Of a stretch of 63,469 nucleotides of DNA, positions 14,535 through 22,034 are shown piece after piece. The position numbers were made by a program, and so were the translations under genes. Position 1 is the stretch's first letter. Each line of letters starts with the position of its first letter. Below the pieces are notes generated by a model. It was not told the DNA's origin, did no database searches, and was given only the letters and a program-made list of their open reading frames with translations. Origin of the DNA: an uncultured Clostridia bacterium (lineage in GTDB: Bacteria; Bacillota; Clostridia; TANB77; CAG-508); assembly GCA_934120315.1 (NCBI GenBank), contig CAKOTX010000006.1, positions 1 through 63,469 on the forward strand, given 5' to 3'.

Positions 14535-16901
14535 TTAATAGTTCTTTTTCATCTGATTTAGTGTGTTATTCATTTTTTGTGAAAATTCTGTATTATTGTT
14601 ATTATTTTTTACTGATGGTGGTGCATATTTTTCTTGTTTCTTTCCTGTTTGATATACCATATTCGCTAAACTCTTTAGGCTTTGCAAAAATTCTTTGCTA
14701 TATCCTTTTAGCGAAACATCACATGTTACCATTCCGTCTAAATATCTTAAATAAGATTTTAAATCAAATGGAATTGTAATATGTTTTACTGTTTTCCTAT
14801 CAAACAATTCTTTTCTAACAGTCATTCCTGCATCGTTGTAAATTGATATTCCTCCAATAAGTAGTTGTTCATTTATTTCTCTTGTTTTAATAAATTTATT
14901 TAATACAACTCTTACTTTAGATTCTTCTAACATTCCCTTATCACTTAATTGTCTTAAAAATGCTGTAAGTGGTTGAATTGTTAGTATATCCATTGATTGT
15001 ACCAAATATATTTCTTGTACATATTTAAAATATCTCATAGGTGTTAAAAAGTCGCAATCTAATAATACAACTTTATGACTTCTTGCTAATGTTTCTACTA
15101 TTGGTTCTACATCTCTCATATTTTCGTCACCTTCAAATGGTGATGTGTATATTGTTAAATTTTTATGTTCTTGTATTCCATATGCTTTTCCAACTTTTAA
15201 GTTGTTCATTATATATGTTGATTGATCTCTTAAATCATCTTCATTTTTTGTATATATATAATATGCATTTCTATTTTGAGTTAAATCTAAGATTGCAGTG
15301 TCTATTCCATTTGTTGATAATATTTCTGCTACATTATTTACTAAGAATGAAGTTCCATTTTTGCTTGTTCCTACAAATGCAACTATTTTTTGACCAGGAT
15401 TTAATATACTACTCATATCAAGTTCTGGATATTCTACTCTTTCTCTTCTTAATACATCATGTTCAATATTTGATGTTTTTTGATTTTCCATTCTTAAATT
15501 ATTTAAAGCATCAGTATATTGATCATCTATATCCTCTTGTTTTTCAACTCCTGGTAATTCTACCTTTTCATCATCATCTTGTTCAAATCCAGGTAAAACT
15601 GTATCTTCTTCATTTTCTTCAAATATAGGATTAGCATCATCTTCTTCGATATTTTCAAAACCTGGTAAAGTAGTTTCTTCTTCATCTTCTTCAAATCCTG
15701 GCAAGATATTTTCTTCTTCCTCAACCGGTTGTTCTATAGTACTCTCTTCTATAGCTGCTTTTCTTGGTCTTCCCCTTTTTCTTTTTGGTTGTTCTACAAC
15801 TGTTTCTGTAGATGTTTTTCTTGGTCTTCCTCTTCCTCGTTTTACTGGTTGTTTTTCATTTTCTTCTACAGCTGGTTCTTCTTCTATATCTTGTAATTCA
15901 TTAATATCTACTTCTGGCATATATTCTGATTCTGGTATTTCTTCAATTTCTATATCTTTTAATAAATCGTCATTTTCTTCAAAACTATTTTCTTCCTCTA
16001 TTGGCTTTTTATTAATGTTTCCTTGCATAGTTTCATTAAATTGACTAGGTTTTGTTATTATTTTTTTCTTTTTATTTGCATCTATTGATGAAGGTATTAC
16101 AACTGGCTCTGACATTTTTTGTATCTTGCTGTTTTTCAATAATATCTCACTTGTTCCAGGTTCCTTCTTTTTCTTTTCAACCCTTAATTTATTAGAAACT
16201 TTATTACTATATGAATTTACCTTTTGATATCTTTCTGAATTTTCTTCTAGTACAGCTCGTACATCTGCTGGTAAGCATTTGCTTATTACTCTTAATTGAG
16301 CATCATTATATTGGTCAGCTATACTATTAAAGCTCTCAACATATTTTTCTTCATCATTACCTATTCTTTTATAATGTGCTAATATGTTTTGAATTTCTAC
16401 CTCACTAACATCATTTTCATCATCTTTTTCATATGATACATCTTCTGTATCTATTTTGTAATATAGTTTTGCTTCTTTCTTTGAACGTGGTCTATTTATT
16501 AATCTACAAACTTCACTAGCACTTCTATCATTTCCTAATATCGCATTGTAAATGCCTATTCCAAATAATTTAACTAATATTGGTTCTGACTTGTTTCTTC
16601 TTTCTGTACATATTAATATTATTGGAATATCTTCTCCTTTAGAATTTGATGCTTCATCACTAATACTATCCAATCTATCAAACAAAAATTTATCCATTTG
16701 CTCATAATCTGTATTTACATATTGTTCTAGATCTTCGCTTATTACTACTCTATCATATGTTTTATCTCTTTGTAATTCTTTCAATATTGCATTAAAGTAA
16801 TAAACATTTTTATATGATAATATTTGTTTATATTCTGATTGATATTTTTTTATAATAGCTTGTGAAGTATTTTCATTACTTACTGCAAATAAAACTTTCA
16901 T
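14535..16901 (-). CDS. CpaE/TadZ-like protein with central AT-hooks and deviant P-loop
   Basis: A 788-residue protein with three parts. Residues 1-150 resemble the pseudo-receiver domain of CpaE/TadZ proteins. Residues about 260-470 are disordered: two AT-hook motifs (KRGRGRPRK near 355, KRKRGRPRK near 372) are followed by acidic repeats built on LPGFE (four or five copies to about 465). Residues about 500-740 form a MinD/ParA-type domain, but the P-loop reads VGTSKNGTSF and lacks the usual GK[ST], and KVVLLDCDF resembles Walker B. CpaE/TadZ proteins place pilus assembly complexes at the cell pole; AT-hooks bind the minor groove of AT-rich DNA. It starts 3 bases after the VirB2-like gene with GGAAGGGGG, so the two are coupled. 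Confidence 0.7.
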   Translation of the reverse strand: MKVLFAVSNENTSQAIIKKYQSEYKQILSYKNVYYFNAILKELQRDKTYDRVVISEDLEQYVNTDYEQMDKFLFDRLDSISDEASNSKGEDIPIILICTERRNKSEPILVKLFGIGIYNAILGNDRSASEVCRLINRPRSKKEAKLYYKIDTEDVSYEKDDENDVSEVEIQNILAHYKRIGNDEEKYVESFNSIADQYNDAQLRVISKCLPADVRAVLEENSERYQKVNSYSNKVSNKLRVEKKKKEPGTSEILLKNSKIQKMSEPVVIPSSIDANKKKKIITKPSQFNETMQGNINKKPIEEENSFEENDDLLKDIEIEEIPESEYMPEVDINELQDIEEEPAVEENEKQPVKRGRGRPRKTSTETVVEQPKRKRGRPRKAAIEESTIEQPVEEEENILPGFEEDEEETTLPGFENIEEDDANPIFEENEEDTVLPGFEQDDDEKVELPGVEKQEDIDDQYTDALNNLRMENQKTSNIEHDVLRRERVEYPELDMSSILNPGQKIVAFVGTSKNGTSFLVNNVAEILSTNGIDTAILDLTQNRNAYYIYTKNEDDLRDQSTYIMNNLKVGKAYGIQEHKNLTIYTSPFEGDENMRDVEPIVETLARSHKVVLLDCDFLTPMRYFKYVQEIYLVQSMDILTIQPLTAFLRQLSDKGMLEESKVRVVLNKFIKTREINEQLLIGGISIYNDAGMTVRKELFDRKTVKHITIPFDLKSYLRYLDGMVTCDVSLKGYSKEFLQSLKSLANMVYQTGKKQEKYAPPSVKNNNNNTEFSQKMNNTLNQMKKNY

Positions 16902-16904
16902 TTG

Positions 16905-17306
16905 TTACCCCCTTCCAAATTTTACTACAATCGCAAATGCAAGTGGTAAAATTTGGCATATTACTAATATTGTTATAAATGACACCATTAGTACTAAACC
17001 TTTTTCTTGTGTGTCTAATTTTCTTATACCTATTACATATTGGTACATTGCGCTTATTGCAATTCCTAAAAAGCATAATGGTATACTATATATTCTTATT
17101 AAGTTTAATATATATGCTGTTAATCCATATGCATCTGAACCGTATTTTTGTTTATATTCTTCTAATGTTTTCGCTGTGTTTTCTTTTATTTGAACTATTT
17201 GGCTTTCATTTTTACTGTCTATTATGTTTTCTGCTGCGTATACTTGACCACACCCAAATATTACCATTATCATTAGTAATATTGTCACTGCAACGACTTT
17301 TTTCAT
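16905..17306 (-). CDS. VirB2/TrbC-like small secreted membrane protein
   Basis: A 133-residue protein with a signal peptide (MKKVVAVTILLMIMVIFG, cut likely after QVYA), a short polar stretch, then two hydrophobic helices (IYSIPLCFLGIAISAMYQYV and VLMVSFITILVICQILPLAF) separated by a short charged turn (GIRKLDTQEKG). This layout is that of VirB2/TrbC pilin-like proteins of type IV secretion systems. ATG 17306 has AAAGGAATG upstream and gives a clean signal peptide. No other secretion genes (VirB4, VirD4, relaxase) are in the window, so the assignment rests on topology and on the coupled CpaE-like gene. Confidence 0.55.
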   Translation of the reverse strand: MKKVVAVTILLMIMVIFGCGQVYAAENIIDSKNESQIVQIKENTAKTLEEYKQKYGSDAYGLTAYILNLIRIYSIPLCFLGIAISAMYQYVIGIRKLDTQEKGLVLMVSFITILVICQILPLAFAIVVKFGRG

Positions 17307-17365
17307 ATTTGTTTCATTCCTTTCACTTGGTTCATATATTTTATACCTATATATCATACACTAGA

Positions 17366-17406
17366 ATTAAAAAAATAGCAAGGAAAATCTTGCTATTTTT
17401 TTAATT
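17366..17406. terminator. Second terminator after the tRNA cluster (bidirectional)
   Basis: AAAAATAGCAAG / CTTGCTATTTTT stem with T-runs on both sides. It backs up the terminator at 17432-17466 and isolates the VirB2-like operon from tRNA transcription. A near-identical hairpin core ends the histidine kinase operon at 31519. Confidence 0.85.
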
Positions 17407-17431
17407 TTTTGTCCTATTTTTCTATATAAAT

Positions 17432-17466
17432 AAAAAATAGTATCTAAAGCTTTAGATACTACCTTT
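17432..17466 (-). terminator. Terminator of the tRNA-Val-Asp-Phe cluster
   Basis: TAGTATCTAAAG / CTTTAGATACTA, a 12-bp palindrome directly after tRNA-Phe, followed by a T-run on the minus strand. Confidence 0.85.
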
Positions 17467-17467
17467 T

Positions 17468-17543
17468 TGGTGCCTCGAACGGGAATCGAACCAGTGACAC
17501 GGGGATTTTCAGTCCCCTGCTCTACCGACTGAGCTATCGAGGC
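17468..17543 (-). tRNA. tRNA-Phe (GAA anticodon)
   Basis: Acceptor GCCTCGA / TCGAGGC, encoded CCA, anticodon loop CTGAAAA between GGGGA and TCCCC giving GAA. Last gene of a three-tRNA cluster. Confidence 0.97.
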
Positions 17544-17567
17544 AAATAATATTTTTGCATAAAAAAA

Positions 17568-17644
17568 TGGCGACCTGGAACGGGCTCGAACCGTCGACCT
17601 CTAGCGTGACAGGCTAGCGTTCTAACCAACTGAACTACCAGGCC
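17568..17644 (-). tRNA. tRNA-Asp (GTC anticodon)
   Basis: Acceptor GGCCTGG / CCAGGTC with encoded GCCA end; anticodon loop CTGTCAC between CTAGC and GCTAG gives GTC. Middle gene of the cluster. Confidence 0.97.
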
Positions 17645-17652
17645 GTAAAACA

Positions 17653-17728
17653 TGGTGGTCGCTATAGGGCTCGAACCTATGACCCTCTGCTTGTAAGGCA
17701 GATGCTCTCCCAGCTGAGCTAAGCGACC
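17653..17728 (-). tRNA. tRNA-Val (TAC anticodon)
   Basis: Acceptor GGTCGCT / AGCGACC, encoded CCA, anticodon loop CTTACAA between TCTGC and GCAGA giving TAC. First gene of the cluster. Confidence 0.97.
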
Positions 17729-17747
17729 ATGTCTTTCGACAAGACTT

Positions 17748-17776
17748 AGTATACTATGTTTTTAATACATTGTCAA
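17748..17776 (-). promoter_or_regulatory. Promoter of the tRNA-Val-Asp-Phe cluster
   Basis: TTGACA, 17-base spacer, TATACT on the minus strand, 20 bases upstream of tRNA-Val. Confidence 0.8.
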
Positions 17777-17821
17777 TACCTTTTTAAAATTTTTTCAATA
17801 TTTTTTCATTTTTTCTATTTT

Positions 17822-18502
17822 TTAGTTAATTGTTGTACTTGTTTTCCCTGTTCCAACAACATTTTCTTGTAAAGATCTCCATGTATTGCATCCTATTATT
17901 CCATCAACTGTCAACCCTCTTGCAGCTTGATACCTTCTTACTGCATTATATGTTTGCGAACCAAATACACCATCTAATCCACCTGTTGTATATCCTAATG
18001 TATTTAAATCGTCTTGTGCTATACATACATAGTTTCCTCTTGAGCCTTGTCTGATAAGCGGAAATCCACCACTACTGCATGCAGGTGTTCCATATCTTCT
18101 GTCAAAATGTACCCAAGTTGGTGATAATGATGCAGGTTCAACATAAGTCCATACTCCTGAATTTTGTGCACTTCTTCTTAGTACCGATCTTTGAGAATTT
18201 GTTAAAGTTTGACCAACATCAAATGCAGTTCCCGCATAATGTTGACTCTGATTTCCATGACCGCCTTCCCATGGTCTTTTAAATGCAAACCCTACATATA
18301 TTGGTGCACCATAAATATATCTTTGACTATTCCAGGCTTGCATAGTTCTTTTATCTGTCCACAATATGTTACTATTACTTGAACCTCTAAATTCTCTGAC
18401 TTTTAACGTTGAATTTGTATTATATGGCATTGCCGAGCTTTCACTTCTTATAAATGATTCCATTCTATTTGTATCCTGATTAAAAACTAATATTTTTGCC
18501 AT
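17822..18502 (-). CDS. M15-type peptidase with C-terminal peptidoglycan-binding domain
   Basis: A 226-residue protein with an M15-like zinc peptidase core (residues about 30-140) and a PG_binding_1 repeat (about 150-215: LIRQGSRGNYVCIAQDDLNTLGY, DGVFGSQTYNAVRRYQ). Zinc ligands are visible in SQHYAGTAFDVG (His, Asp) and PTWVHFDRR (His). The family cleaves D-Ala bonds in peptidoglycan; a role in wall or spore cortex turnover is plausible. No signal peptide is seen, as in several spore-associated relatives. Its ribosome site GAGGAGGG lies inside a long hairpin immediately after the sortase stop codon, suggesting translational or attenuation control. Confidence 0.8.
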   Translation of the reverse strand: MAKILVFNQDTNRMESFIRSESSAMPYNTNSTLKVREFRGSSNSNILWTDKRTMQAWNSQRYIYGAPIYVGFAFKRPWEGGHGNQSQHYAGTAFDVGQTLTNSQRSVLRRSAQNSGVWTYVEPASLSPTWVHFDRRYGTPACSSGGFPLIRQGSRGNYVCIAQDDLNTLGYTTGGLDGVFGSQTYNAVRRYQAARGLTVDGIIGCNTWRSLQENVVGTGKTSTTIN

Positions 18503-18554
18503 AAAAAATCCCTCCTCATAATATTTATATATATTATGAAAAAGGGAATTTTTT
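18503..18554 (-). promoter_or_regulatory. Hairpin that buries the ribosome site of the M15 peptidase gene
   Basis: On the minus strand AAAAAATTCCCTTTTTCATAAT is followed by a short loop and an arm ending GAGGAGGGATTTTTT directly before the ATG. About 22 base pairs form with two single-base bulges; the Shine-Dalgarno GAGGAGGG is fully paired and a T6 tract follows. It is at once an intrinsic-terminator shape for the sortase operon and a ribosome-site sequestering structure. Confidence 0.65.
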
Positions 18555-18555
18555 G

Positions 18556-19302
18556 TTATATTTTTTCTTTACATCTTACAATAACTCTTTGTTCATTACT
18601 ATCATCTGTACAGGTAATTAATGTAACTTCTTTTCTTCCATTTGTTTTTTGCGTTGTATCACTTACATCATCTTCTACTACAGTATGTATATCATAAACT
18701 TCATATTGTATTGTCCTTTTGCTTAAATCTTGAATTTCAACAATATCTCCAACCTCTAAGTCTGGTACATCACTAAAAAATACACCTTTTCTCCTATAAT
18801 TATGGGCAATTATGCATAAATTTCCAACTTCATTTGGGCTTCCACCATGAAATTTACAAGGTGCTACTTTCATTAATGCATCTGTAGTTTTAGATAGTAT
18901 TGGATAAGTTAAATTAATTTTAGGAATATTTATTACCCCTATGCTTTCATATTGTTTTCCATTTGGCGCAGTATATGTAGAAGTTGCTGTTGCTACTTTT
19001 ATATTAGAATTTGATGTTTCTTCAATACTATCATCTGGTAAATTTGAAGCTTCTTGAGTTATCTTTACTACTAAAGCATTTTCATATGAACTAATTGTTG
19101 TATCATCTTTCATATTTAAATAAGATAATATATCTCCAGATATACTTTCCTCTTTGTTCTTATCATACTCCGCATAAATATACATAGAAACTAATGATAC
19201 CATTAAAAAGAGAGAAATGATAAACATTATTTTATAAATTACTTTTTTTCTTTTCAATTCTGGTGTTACATATATCTTTTCTGTTACTAAAATCTGGTTC
19301 AT
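18556..19302 (-). CDS. Sortase (class D-like transpeptidase)
   Basis: Membrane-anchored cysteine transpeptidase of about 248 residues. One N-terminal transmembrane helix (residues about 25-45) with a short cytoplasmic lead, a low-complexity Ser/Thr stalk, then the sortase barrel. Catalytic residues are visible: His in CIIAHNYRR, Cys in TLITCTDDSNE, Arg in QRVIVRCKE. The TLITC pattern and single N-terminal helix fit class D or a related class. ATG 19302 has AAAGGAGGGG upstream. No LPxTG-type sorting signal is found in the neighbouring genes, so its substrates are elsewhere. Confidence 0.9.
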   Translation of the reverse strand: MNQILVTEKIYVTPELKRKKVIYKIMFIISLFLMVSLVSMYIYAEYDKNKEESISGDILSYLNMKDDTTISSYENALVVKITQEASNLPDDSIEETSNSNIKVATATSTYTAPNGKQYESIGVINIPKINLTYPILSKTTDALMKVAPCKFHGGSPNEVGNLCIIAHNYRRKGVFFSDVPDLEVGDIVEIQDLSKRTIQYEVYDIHTVVEDDVSDTTQKTNGRKEVTLITCTDDSNEQRVIVRCKEKI

Positions 19303-19319
19303 CAATTCCCCTCCTTTCT

Positions 19320-21095
19320 TTACTTATCTAATTCTTCTATTACTATATTATCAATTAAACCATTTATATCTTTGTAATTTATTGATACTTTGTATTTTTT
19401 ATTTTCTTTAATTTTATCTGAAACATTTTGAGTATCTTGTTCGTTTGATTTACCTTTTTCTATATTTAATTTAAAATTGTATTTTATATCCTCATCTCTA
19501 ATAATTCCTGATGCATTTTCTGGATTTATTGGAGTTATCTCAACACTTCCAAGATTGTCCTTTACTATATTCAATAATACTTTTACATTACTAGCAGAAA
19601 CTTGATCCCCTGCATAAAATTCAAATTTTGAATTAAATTTATTAATTTCAACTTGTGGCATTTCATAATCAGGTACATCTGGCACTGTTCCTTTCTTTAA
19701 CTGCAATGCTTCTAATAATAGTTCTACTCTAAGTTCTGCTTTTTCAGGAACTTTTTTCTTTAAATCATCAACAATCATTTTTCTTCTTTCAGCACTAATG
19801 TCATTCAATACAATATAATTTCTTTCTGCTAATGTTTGTTTCTTTTCAAAGTCATTTCCTAATTTTATTTCATTTGTTAATGAGATTCCTATATTTAATA
19901 TTCCATTCTTATAACTTAGCCCAGATTCAATTGTTGATGAATCATCTGCTTTTTGTATGTTACTTGTTATTGTAACATTTTCATCATTTTCTTCATTATT
20001 CAAATTAGTGAATTTTATTTCATTTTCTTCACTATCATTTGAAAATTTTCTGATTATTTCTATTTGATATTGGCTTGTTTCATCATCTTGTGCTAATGAT
20101 ATTTGTATATTAGATTTTATATTTCCACTTGTTTCTGTATTTTCAATTGTTATTTTATTACTTCCTATTTCAACAATGGTTCTTATTGTTTTTTTACCAT
20201 TTTCATATACTGTTATCTTCAATGATGGAATTTCATATTCTTCAGTTATTTTTCTTATTTGTTCATCTAATTGAGCTGTTATAATATCCTCATTTATAAA
20301 ATTCGAAAATTTATCTAGAAGTGTAGTATCTGATTTTGCAGTATTTAAAATTTGGATTATCATATTTTCAACTTGTTGACTGCTTAATGAAACCGTATAT
20401 GCATTTGTTTTTGTTGTAGCATTATTATATGTTATCATTGCTTTTGTTTGTTTTGAAAAAGTTCCATTTGTTATTGAATCTGTTACTATTTTCAAATATT
20501 TATCTTTTAAATTTTCTGCATCTTGTTTAGATATTACTTCCTCGCTTGCACTTTGTGTTCCATCTATAATATTCATTAATGTATCTAAATATATACTATC
20601 AATTCCAATATCTTTAGAAACTTCTTCAAGATTTTGATCATTTTTTATTCCTATAAATTGTTTTGCAACATCTGAAAATCTTATTCCATATATGCCATTT
20701 TCTTTTATTATCTCAGATTCCAAATACTCTTCATCTGCAAAAAGAATTTGTCCATCAGCATAATAATAATTTTTATCATTATCTTTCTGAGCTGTTAATT
20801 TTGCACTTAAATCATTAAATGGATTTGAAATTTCTCCACCTTCTGAATATGTTACTTTTAATTCTGAATTCTCCTCATATTTATCTTCATTTTTTAGAGA
20901 ATTATATGTATTTAAAATTTCTGAATTTTTTAGTTTACTATATGTTTCAAAATTTTGAGTTATGTACTTAGCAAACAATTCATTTGTCCCCTTCAAAATA
21001 TCTGTTGCTAAAAATAAATATGCGAAAGTTGTACCAACTATAGCTAATACTGCTACTAAAATTATTACAATTATTAATATTTTTTTACCTTTCAT
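19320..21095 (-). CDS. Membrane-anchored extracytoplasmic protein, unknown function
   Basis: A 591-residue protein with a short basic start (MKGKK), one transmembrane helix (residues 5-30) ending FAYLFLATDILK, and a large outer part rich in Asn, Glu and Ser with alternating beta strands. It may belong to a clostridial DUF family of similar start (I suspect DUF6583 but cannot confirm). No sorting motif is present; it ends VIEELDK. It lies between rlmB (18-base gap) and the sortase (17-base gap), so lepA, rlmB, this gene and the sortase could share one message. Confidence 0.75.
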   Translation of the reverse strand: MKGKKILIIVIILVAVLAIVGTTFAYLFLATDILKGTNELFAKYITQNFETYSKLKNSEILNTYNSLKNEDKYEENSELKVTYSEGGEISNPFNDLSAKLTAQKDNDKNYYYADGQILFADEEYLESEIIKENGIYGIRFSDVAKQFIGIKNDQNLEEVSKDIGIDSIYLDTLMNIIDGTQSASEEVISKQDAENLKDKYLKIVTDSITNGTFSKQTKAMITYNNATTKTNAYTVSLSSQQVENMIIQILNTAKSDTTLLDKFSNFINEDIITAQLDEQIRKITEEYEIPSLKITVYENGKKTIRTIVEIGSNKITIENTETSGNIKSNIQISLAQDDETSQYQIEIIRKFSNDSEENEIKFTNLNNEENDENVTITSNIQKADDSSTIESGLSYKNGILNIGISLTNEIKLGNDFEKKQTLAERNYIVLNDISAERRKMIVDDLKKKVPEKAELRVELLLEALQLKKGTVPDVPDYEMPQVEINKFNSKFEFYAGDQVSASNVKVLLNIVKDNLGSVEITPINPENASGIIRDEDIKYNFKLNIEKGKSNEQDTQNVSDKIKENKKYKVSINYKDINGLIDNIVIEELDK

Positions 21096-21113
21096 TAATT
21101 ACTCCTTACCTTG

Positions 21114-22013
21114 CTATTTAAGCAATTTTAAATTCTTTTGTTTTACTGCTTCATATACTATAATTCCTGTTGAAACTGAAGCATTTAGTGATTGTATTTT
21201 TCCACTCATAGGAATTTTTACATTGAAATCACAATTTTTCTTTACTTTATCACTAATTCCTTTTCCTTCATTTCCTATAACAATTCCTAATGGTCCTGTT
21301 AAGTCTTGGTTATAATAATATTTTTCTGCACTTACATCTGTACCGCAAATCCATAATCCTGCTTGTTTTAATTCTTCTATTGCATCAGATATATTTGTTA
21401 CTCTGGCAATTTTCATATGTTCAACAGCTCCTGCTGACGCTTTATTTACAGTACTATTTACTGATGCAGCTCTTCTTTTTGGTATTATTATTCCATGTAC
21501 TCCTGCTGTTTCAGCAGTTCTTATTATAGAACCTAAATTATGTGGATCTTCAATTCCGTCCAATATTATTACAAACGGATCTTCTCCTCTTTCTTTTGCT
21601 GTATCTAATATATCAGATATTTCCACATATTCAAATGGTGGCACAATAGCTATTACTCCTTGATAATTTTCTTCTTGAGCCATTTCATCCATTTGTCTCT
21701 TATCTTTTTCTACTACTATAATTTTTCTTTCTTTTGCTATAGCTAAAATTTTATTTATTGAGCCATGTTTTTCTCCTCTTGTAACAAAGATTTTGTTTAT
21801 ATCTTTTCCACTCTCTAATAATTCTAATACTGAATTTCTCCCTTCAATTTGATCATCAAATTTCTTCTCTTCTTGTCTATCTTCTTCTCTTCTAACAACT
21901 TGTCTTCTTTCTTGTTGTCTTCTAGCTGGTGCATTTCTTTCAAATTTTCTTCTTTCTCCTTGAACTCTTTTTTCTTTTTGAGTTCTTCTTTCTGAATTTC
22001 TTCTTTCTTTCAT
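21114..22013 (-). CDS. rlmB: 23S rRNA (guanosine-2'-O-)-methyltransferase RlmB-like, with Arg-rich N-terminal extension
   Basis: A TrmH/SpoU-family methyltransferase expected to methylate a 2'-OH in 23S rRNA. The substrate-binding domain (EGRNSVLELLESG, then INKIFVTRGEKHGSI) precedes the trefoil-knot SPOUT domain with motifs DGIEDPHNLGSIIRTAETAG, GIVIGNEGKGISD and IPMSGKIQSLNASVS. Residues 1-60 are an extra Arg/Glu-rich, probably disordered segment (repeated ERR and RR pairs) not needed for catalysis; it may bind RNA. ATG follows AGAGGTAG. It lies 21 bases after lepA. Confidence 0.88.
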   Translation of the reverse strand: MKERRNSERRTQKEKRVQGERRKFERNAPARRQQERRQVVRREEDRQEEKKFDDQIEGRNSVLELLESGKDINKIFVTRGEKHGSINKILAIAKERKIIVVEKDKRQMDEMAQEENYQGVIAIVPPFEYVEISDILDTAKERGEDPFVIILDGIEDPHNLGSIIRTAETAGVHGIIIPKRRAASVNSTVNKASAGAVEHMKIARVTNISDAIEELKQAGLWICGTDVSAEKYYYNQDLTGPLGIVIGNEGKGISDKVKKNCDFNVKIPMSGKIQSLNASVSTGIIVYEAVKQKNLKLLK

Positions 22014-22034
22014 TTTTACTACCTCTCTATAAAA

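Noticed and set aside
15041..15628. 195-codon plus-strand frame opposite the CpaE-like gene
   Set aside because: Leucine-rich translation produced by the antisense of acidic codon runs; no ribosome site.
16905..17306. Complete type IV secretion system
   Set aside because: Only a VirB2-like protein and a CpaE-like protein are present; the ATPases and core channel genes are missing from the window.
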